Positions 56,845 to 64,000 of a DNA stretch of 64,000 bases are shown here, piece after piece. The DNA lies in the NCBI GenBank assembly GCA_000469685.2, contig LS997565.1, positions 44,662,666 to 44,726,665 on the forward strand. Reading direction: 5' to 3'. Within the stretch, counting starts at the first letter, position 1. Each line of letters begins with the position of its first letter. The notes below the pieces were generated by a model. It ran no database searches. It saw only the letters and a list, made by a program, of their open reading frames with translations, and was not told the DNA's origin. Made by a program: the position numbers and the translations under genes. The DNA comes from Haemonchus contortus (lineage: Eukaryota; Nematoda; Chromadorea; Rhabditida; Trichostrongylidae).

Positions 56845-59800
56845 ATGGGACTCAGTGTATTCCCTATCGTAATGGAAATTCTGATATTTCTATTGTACTC
56901 ATTCGTTCTATTTATAATTATTCGATCCAAGGCTAAACTACTGAAGAATGCATTTTACGCAATATTTGTTGCAACAGGTAAGATGACTGGACAATTTATT
57001 TGATTTCATTGCACTAAAAGTTACAGTGAACTATTTAAGTCAATAGACGCCGTATCGAGCCTCATCCCAATCAAATGAGTTTTGTGCGTGCTGCACAGTA
57101 CTTCGGATAAAAGTCGAAAAATGAAATACGATGTAATAGCAACGATAATCATTAGCACCTGTATCTCCTGTCGACTTTCTCGAACGGGCACTAGTAATGT
57201 CTTCATTCTTCCCTGAACGAGTCAGAATAGTGCAGTGAATCATCCTCACTCGAGGGACACGAGGCATATCATTTGCTTCATTCAGAGCTTCCTTAAAGTT
57301 GAATTATGATAAATATAATATCATTGAAATAATATATTAATACTACCGTAGTCTCCAACTTCTTCGTGGTTATAGACTATAGACTATATATAGCTACACG
57401 GATTAAAGAGCACATAGCTAGTGTGAGGCGAGGCAGCCCGGTGGCGATACTTTGTAGGCATAAAATCGAGGAGCACAACGTCAACAATTTTTAAGGAAAG
57501 TACACCATATTAGCGCAGGAAACGAAAATTTCAGTGAGGAAGGCATTGGAGATGCTTTGGATTCTTCGAAGAAATCCAAAAATGACTGTAAAGATGAGTG
57601 CCCGTCTATACCCACCAACCTTTTGCAATAAATACCGCTCTGCGACTTATGACTTATTGTTAGTCGCACCATGACGTGCGTGATCTTCCTTATCACAAGT
57701 ATAAGGTAGACAACAAGAAGTCTCATTCGCTACTGACAGTCGCCTGTGGCGACAGCGGATTCTGTCCACTTGAGCGGTCGAGTCCTGGTGAGAAATGCTT
57801 CAAATTATGGGTTTCGCACTTGTCGTCACATTTGCCATGGAAGGTAACGTGCTTCTTGGATATCGTGCCAATCATCTCGAGTTGAATTTAGGCCTCTGAA
57901 GAAGATGATTGCGTTAAGAATCTAGGCCTTGATCAGATGGATTGTTCTAGCCATCAACGTCGCGCGGCACAAAAACATATCAATCATAAATACTATTATA
58001 GTTAGAAATAGAAGAGTATGAACTCCTGACTAGTCCACTCTTTCAGACACTAGAAAAATCACGTGTTTTGCAATTCAACCAGGAACGTGCATGGATCCAA
58101 CCAACCAGGAATGTATATGGATAAAAAACCGAAACCGTACCCCAATCTGAAGCACATGAAGAGAGCGAATCATTAGAACCAAACAAAAATCGAAGAGCTA
58201 ATCAGGCTGCAAGTCTGAATTCAAGAATTTTTTTTACCAGTTCCAAGTGTATCACTGTAGGCTGACCGCAAAGCTCCATTCTCACATGCTGCTGACATTC
58301 CAGCATCCGATAAAACATACAGAGTGGAGTCAAACAAATCCGCATAACTAGCACAAATTGATGTCACTACCGGTTTCATTTCAGGTATTGCTGACATTGC
58401 ATCGCTTTTCTCAGTTTCTTCAATCCGATTCATCCGTGAATTGAATCTCGATGAAGATTCCAAAGACATAGCTCTGCTGAGCTACATGACCATTTACACA
58501 GCGTTTATCGCCCATCTGATCGGAAACCTGCTGATCGCCGTGAACCGCTACTCTGCCCTTTGCCTCGTCAACAGATACACTATGGTAAGGTGTCCTAGTG
58601 CCTTGTGAAGTTTATGAGTGCAAGAGTAAATAGAGTAAAAAGCGTTGAATCGTAGCACAGCACCGAAAAAAGCAAAAAATTTTCATCTGTCTGGGACGCT
58701 GCGCCTATGTATGAGTAACGATTTTGAAGGGGCAGATGTTGAGCGTAGAAAAAAGCTATTTTCGTGAGTGAGTGAGCTGACTAAGCTCTTGCTGTTGCAC
58801 AAGCTTCGTGAATAAAGTTTCTCGATGGGCAGATTTCAGACTATTTATCACTTAGGTTTAGGAGATTTTTTAGCTTTTTTCCTAGATCTGGACTAGAAAA
58901 AATACGTGCATAGCGGTGATCATTCAGTACGTCATATCTTTTGCCGTCATTGCTCATGTTGCTAGGGCACATATAGAATATTTCCATAGCGCCGATGGAA
59001 CGGTAACAGTCAAAGGCCTTCAGGAGAAAGACATCGATATGGTGAGTGTGTTAAAAGTGTCCAAATAGATCGCACTGTGCATAGAATCTGCAAATTTTGT
59101 GTGCTGCTCTGAATTCAGGGAGTCATTGTATTCTTTATGGTGATGAGATGGAACCTGATTACAGTTTCAATTATTTGAGTACTATTTCAATTTTGTCAAA
59201 TGAGATAGAGATATTTTCACTGCATGAATCAGTCCGAGATCTGTTTTAAGAAAATGGCGACCATTTTGTCCAGTTGGACGAAGTATTTCGAAATTAAACA
59301 GTACGTGATCAACAAGTTAGTTAAATCAAAGCTCCATGTATTGGTGTCAGCAGCTCAGCTACGAAACACTAGACCGGTATTTTGCTAAGGTTCCACTCCA
59401 TGATAAGGTTCAAGTTAGGTGACTTTCTTGAACTGTTGAAACGGGGTAGTCGAGTCCTATTCAGAAAAAAGCGTGAAAAGTGATCTTTTAGATCAAATAA
59501 AAGAAGTTTTCTGAGTTTGGGTGCGTGTACATTTAGTATTGCTACTGTTGTTTACATATCAAGAGATCAGCCCAAGACATTTTATTTGATATGAATTATG
59601 GAAAAAATAAAGTTCATAAAGATTTTTTTCAACAGAGCGCCATCACTGGTGAGGTTATCACTACCGATGGGTTTGCAGAAAATATGAGAATAATAATTTA
59701 ACTTGTAGACTGCGAGATCCACCTACATTGGAGCCTGCATAATCTATGCTGCCGCAAGTCTCTCTTTGAATGTGAGACTCCTTATCGAATGGAAACGATT

Positions 59801-61583
59801 ATCAAAATTTGATGGTGGTCTCAAAAATAGTCACCATGACAAGGTAATTCTAGATTAATTTGAACCTGTGAAGGAACGCTGCAAACGTGGCTTTTTTCTT
59901 TTATATTAGAGATACAGATAACATTCCTGATAAAAAAAATCAAACGAATCTAGGGTCTCCTCATATACGCACTGCTAGTGTTTATCGGTTCAATGTTGGT
60001 ATGCTCACAGCAATGTGTGAAGGTCATCGCTGTGCTTACAAACAACACTTCCCTGAACATAAGTGTGGCACTGCTAGTTAGTTTCTCTTGGAATTTGAGG
60101 AACGATAATTCAAATGAAAAGATGTATCCTTACTAGGATGGTGAGTTGTGAAGGAAACCTTGCCTAGGACTGGACTCAAACGCGCACTTGGGCTTTCTGG
60201 GTTAAAGAATTCAACCTGGTGGGACTTTCGAATAGCGCACTGCGGAATAGTAGCAACTAATATGGATTTCAAGTTCTTTCAAATTTCCAAAATTATAATC
60301 GTATATATTCCATCTTTTTATATAAGACGGTGCAGCAGAGGACTGACCCAGGCAGCTCACCCAGCAGATGTCGGACCCAGGCAGCTTACCTTGCATGTTT
60401 TCATATGGTCGAATTTTGAGAATTGAGAGTTTCAGACGGTTCTATGTTGATTATCCCCTACAGATGCGTGTAATAGCACTTCGTGGATTTGAGACCAATT
60501 TCTATTTGTCTGAGTAAGCTGCCTGAGTCCGACTTCTGCTGCACCGTCTTATATTCCATGGCAATCAAATCTGGCAGCTATGTGCAGATAAGATTTTCCT
60601 CTGAACAGCTCCGAATTTGAAGGAGCATGCAACTAGAGAATATAATTGGAAGCAATGGGACTCCGCCATATTTATATCGTAGTACTTTCCTCCTTACTAA
60701 CTCACAAGAAGCTAGGGTAACTGTTGCTCTGCACAACCCTGTTTTTCTTGATTCCATTTATTGAGTTGCGTCATCGATTTCCTTCGGTGGTCGGCATAAG
60801 AAAAGTAACTTCTCCAATTTACAACCTATGGAATCCTTCACTGCAATCACACCTCTCAACCCAAATGATAGGGCACTCTAATCGGGGTCCGAGAACTTCT
60901 CTCCTAACACGGCGTCGCACCCGTCGCATCCGCCGCCTATCGCAGGATTGCGATGGAAGATTGGAGCGCGCAGTTTGTGAGGTAGGGAGTCCTTTAATTA
61001 TTTGAATTGGCTGGCCGCTCTTTTTAATTCCAATGCGGTCTTGATCGTCGTTTATATAGCAGGAGTCATTTTAATTAATCAAGTCTAAAAAACATAAAAA
61101 CTAAAAAGAAACAGAAGAACAAACGATAAAATCCAATGAAAAAGCAAGCCAGTCAAGGAAAAATATCGCGTCCTATTGATTGGCGGGAGGCGGGGTGAGT
61201 ACGGTAATTGCAGTGGCATCTGCCGCATGCCGCAAGGGAGAATGTCGCGATAGAGGAGAAGTTCCGTTACCCCTCTAATCGTACCTCAGGAGATTTGTAC
61301 CAAACAAAAACTCATGACGATAACAACGGCAGTCATTCAACTTATTGAATGCGCCGTGGAAATAACGTACGAGACAATTAAGCATTGAATTATTTCCATA
61401 TAATTTCAGTACAACTGGATGAACGACTTCATGGTTAGCATTCCTCCCCTTTCTCTGATAATGCTTTCTTCGGATTTTCGCTACGAAGTTTTCAACTTTT
61501 TTCGACGTGCTAGGCATCAAAGCAGTGTAGCTATATTTGTTACCCAACGCAGTTCTAGAAGAATTGTTGTTGAAAAGTTTTGA
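56845..61583 (+). CDS. Receptor I: 7TM chemoreceptor, intact, six exons, 306 aa
   Basis: Putative Srg-superfamily (Srv/Srg-like) chemoreceptor, sister of D. Exons: 56845-56977, 58385-58584, 58886-59041, 59709-59843, 59954-60076, 61410-61583 (TGA). Starts MGLSVFPIVMEILIFLLYSF (TM1). Exon 2 gives GIADIASLFSVSSIRF (TM2) and HLIGNLLIAVNRYSAL (TM3). Exon 4 uses a TAG acceptor and begins TARSTYIG where paralogs have I-V-R; it ends NSHHDK. TM6 ends NISVALL where paralogs keep NLW, a lost tryptophan. TM7 reads WMNDFMVSIPPLSLIMLSSD. Intron 1 carries the RTE-like and Penelope-like fragments; intron 5 carries a short foldback repeat. Open throughout, but the exon 4 and 5 changes hint at relaxed constraint. 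Confidence 0.88.
57150..57300 (-). mobile_element. RTE-like LINE 3'-end fragment (copy 4) in intron 1 of I
   Basis: Minus-strand frame MPRVPRVRMIHCTILTRSGK resembles the R-V-P-R-V-R-x-x-H-W-x-x-L-A-R-D-R tail of RTE-type LINEs, the clearest of the four fragments. Shared with intron 1 of D at the same relative place. Confidence 0.55.
57375..57940 (+). mobile_element. Penelope-like element fragment in intron 1 of I
   Basis: Frame near 57394-57490 reads ATRIKEHIASVRRGSPVAIL then CRHKIEEHN, the R-x-K-E-H-I ... H-K block of the GIY-YIG region of Penelope-like elements. Another frame continues RKALEMLWILRRNPKM. The stretch ends near GCCTCTGAAGAAGATGATT (about 57893), the inverse of the terminal motif seen at 35530. 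Independent of the fragment in gene E. Confidence 0.6.
60321..60553. mobile_element. Small foldback MITE in intron 5 of I
   Basis: Ends TATAAGACGGTGCAGCAG and the exact inverse CTGCTGCACCGTCTTATA; inner arms share GGCAGCTTACC/AAGCTGCC. 233 bp and no coding capacity. A related copy without its left arm lies at about 62195-62346 in pseudogene J, and a worn one at about 6300-6382 in intron 1 of receptor A. Confidence 0.75.
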
Positions 61584-61920
61584 GCAGTGAATTTGTAATA
61601 AAAGTTGTTCCAAATGTCTGTATTTGATATGATCTCCTGAAAAAATGGAAGATGGTTTTTATGCGTGGTAGCTATGTGAAGTACTCTTTCTTTTTTTACA
61701 GTAATCCTCTCATAAATATCTTAGCTTATGCTATGTATGTATATGCAACATGCACTCCCTAACACAATAGTATTCCATTGTTATTGACCAAGTAATCCTT
61801 TGATCGGACTGCATACAAGGTTCAGCGTGAGTAAGCCCATAGATTAGAGTATAGACTTTGCAAACTCTGTCAATGTTCTGTGATCGCCTCATGCCGCCGT
61901 TTTCCAGCCCTCATGACCAT

Positions 61921-64000
61921 GAATGGAAAAACGTTTGAATTTTCTGATAATCTTATTATACAAATCCGTTGTACCCGTGACGACTCAATCAAAAGCAATG
62001 GAAAACAAGGATGCATCCAAGCATTATTCGTTGCAAAAGGTGAGAAAGACAAGGTATTTATTTGTTATGTACAGAACAGTGATCATAGCGAAAGTGATCA
62101 GTTAAGTATTTCTCAGATGAACACTTTGGCAAAGCGAGGGTTTTTGCCTTGTGTGATCGAAAAGTCAAAGGTGCAGAAAAAATTTGCACGTTTTCAGATG
62201 GTCGAAACGTGAGAATGAGAGTTTCAGACGGTTCCATTTTGATTGTCTCCTACAGAAGCGTGGACCAGCACTACCTGACTTTGAGCCCGATTTCGTTTTG
62301 TGTGGGTAAGCGGCCTGGGTCCGACCTCTGCTGCACCCTCTCGGACAATACAAAAAGTTTTCCTTGTTTCTAATCATGAACCAAGTATATATATGCGCAA
62401 CAGAAGTCTAGACACTCTCTTCCCTTTTAAACCTCCTTTCGGAGCTGGAGGATAAGGTATGGCAATCATTTAAGGCCACTTGCGCTTGCAAATAAAGAAC
62501 GGGTTCTAATCATGATTGAAATACAAAATCAATCTAGATATTCATGAATCACATTGAAAGAATGGAGCGTTGAAGGGAAAATCGACAGCTGTGGAGGCGT
62601 ACAATGAAATGTCTCTTTTATGGTGAGTTACTGATTAGTGACCGTGAAACCTAGTAATATGGCCTGGCTGGCATTCCTATAGCTCGATTTGATTCAAGGA
62701 TGTGTCCGAGTGACTTTCTGTTTGCCGGCATGTAGTTAAGTAGAGTAGTAGCAGTCTGCTTCAGGTAATACTGGTATCGCATCGCTTACTCTACGACTAA
62801 TCGTGGACTTTGTTCTCGCTGGAGAAACTAGAATTTAGCTTGCTATCGTTTACAATTCCTTATACGGCATTTATTGCCCGCCTGGTCGGAAACATGCTTA
62901 TTACCATCAATCGTTACTCTGCTCTTTGCCTCATGAACAGATATGACTTGGCAGGTCTTTTTAGAGGTTTCCAGATAAAGCGGATGTTTTTTTTGAATGT
63001 TCTTTAAGAACTTTCTTAACAGACGGTTTCCGTGGTAGGATTCCAAAAAGTATTTGTGGTAATTCCTTAAAAGCTCGTAAGGTGAATCGTACGGAAGAAT
63101 AACTGTTGGAAGGGCAGATTACTGCTCTTTGACTAATGATTCCGAAGATATAGAAGCGCTGCTGAGCGCACAACAGGTCGTCAAGGCAAAAGCAATTTTC
63201 ACTGTAAACGCTTCACTAAGCTTATGAATTTCATAACAAAGTTCCACTTTTGTTTTGCGTCAGATTGAGAACTACGTCTACATAAATAAAAGAAGGGAAA
63301 TGACGCGTATTCATGCACGACTTTTGTGAAATCAGGATGAGATTTGAGTTCCAATGAAGGCTTTTCACTGCTGTGCTCCCACCCGAGCACCCTTTTTCTA
63401 TCCACAACCATTTCGACCCTATTGGGAAGAAATGGAAACTACAAGTTAGAGATGCAAAAGGAACATACGAAATTCAATAGGGCTTTGAGGAATGTGTTCT
63501 TTACTGTATCTTCACACAGAAAAAGTGCTAAGAGGTCGCGCAATAGAATCCCCCCCCCCTGTTTACCTCATTTCGGACTTCCTTTCACTTTTTGCTTGGG
63601 TATTTTATCATTTTACCCAAAGAGACAGCATAAAGACGCAGCCAAGTGAAGTCTGATAGCCTAATTGGCCCTAATCTAGGGTAGAGGTATTAGTGCTAAT
63701 GAGTTTCAGTAGATATGAAGACACTTCATAGGTTGAGTGGCACCTCTTCTGTGGCTTCGTCGAAGATGCGGCAATTCGAAAACCTCACTGGCTAGCTGAA
63801 TTCCTGCACTAAAAATTGGAACAATTGTAAGGACAGGGTGACCTATCTCTACTGTTCTGGAAAAGCACCGGAAGAACTTCTGTGAAAAATTATTTCTACA
63901 CGGTTGCAGTACGTTACGCTTGGATGAATGAGTTCATGATCAGCATGCCCCCGTTTTCTCTGTTACTGCTTTCTTCGGACTTTCGCCAGGAAATTTTCAA
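61921..64000 (+). pseudogene. Receptor J: degenerate C-type receptor, runs off the window
   Basis: Exon 1 remnant at about 61921-62040 (TGATAATCTTATTATACAAA, CATTATTCGTTGCAAAAGGT) lacks a usable start and frame. Exon 2 at about 62765-62950 keeps YTAFIARLVGNMLITINRYSAL, but the first half is garbled and the donor is GC instead of GT. Exons 3 and 4 are missing. A partial exon 5 (about 63160-63235) encodes a fragment like QQVVKAKAIFTVN. Exon 6 from about 63910 has a 5-bp insertion near its start, yet still carries the W-M-N-E-F-M-x-S-M-P-P-F-S-L codons. Closest to A and C: intron 1 shares a repeat and flanks with A, and intron 5 aligns with C. Confidence 0.8.

Noticed and set aside
19453..61583. 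Operon or spliced-leader organisation of the receptor array
   Set aside because: Genes are separated by 1-5 kb, far above nematode operon spacing, and trans-splicing cannot be judged from the DNA.

Overview
The window looks like the genome of a clade V (strongylid, hookworm-type) nematode. The evidence is intron-split genes with GT-AG introns, 7TM receptors of the nematode serpentine chemoreceptor type, and a repeat load of Tc1/mariner, MULE, CR1-like, RTE-like and Penelope-like elements plus tRNA-derived SINEs. The organism call is an inference from gene and repeat style; no species marker was seen.

The main content is a plus-strand tandem array of one chemoreceptor subfamily, about 5.9-64 kb. 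Every copy has the same six-exon plan: exon 1 133 nt; exon 2 200 nt; exon 3 153 or 156 nt; exon 4 135 nt; exon 5 123 nt; exon 6 about 174 nt. I assembled the exons by eye. Five genes read through intact (C 19453-23018, D 28403-31770, E 32843-39142, F 42926-47022, I 56845-61583; 305-306 aa). One (G 48820-51287) is intact except for one nonsense codon in exon 5. The rest are decayed: A 5911-10192 (several 1-bp frameshifts), B about 13393-17327, a lone F/G-type exon 1 at 53897, a lone C-type exon 1 at about 54466, and J from about 61921 to the window edge. Three subgroups are visible: A/B/C/H/J, D/E/I and F/G/relic.

Region by region. 1-1576: MULE transposase gene with very short introns. 1.6-5.6 kb: RTE-like LINE tail, a CAGTAGCG MITE, a SINE and a deleted mariner, upstream of A. 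5.9-10.2 kb: pseudogene A, with a SINE and a TAA-flanked foldback in intron 3. 10.38-13.0 kb: a foldback element with about 1.08-kb arms. 13.0-17.3 kb: pseudogene B, whose intron carries a Tc3-like element that itself carries a mariner. 19.4-23.0 kb: gene C. 23.5-27.3 kb: minus-strand CR1-like LINE. 27.4-31.8 kb: gene D. 32.8-39.1 kb: gene E with a Penelope-like fragment and a MITE in its introns. 39.1-42.9 kb: intergenic with two near-identical SINEs. 42.9-47.0 kb: gene F with a 1.6-kb foldback in intron 3. 47-54 kb: MITE, gene G and relics. 54-64 kb: a second copy of the C-D type block (relic H, gene I) followed by pseudogene J.

The receptor genes probably act in chemosensory neurons, each as a separate ligand detector. 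No operon or shared regulatory site was recognised. The interest lies in ongoing birth and death of receptors and in a layered transposon record that can be dated by comparing paralogous introns.
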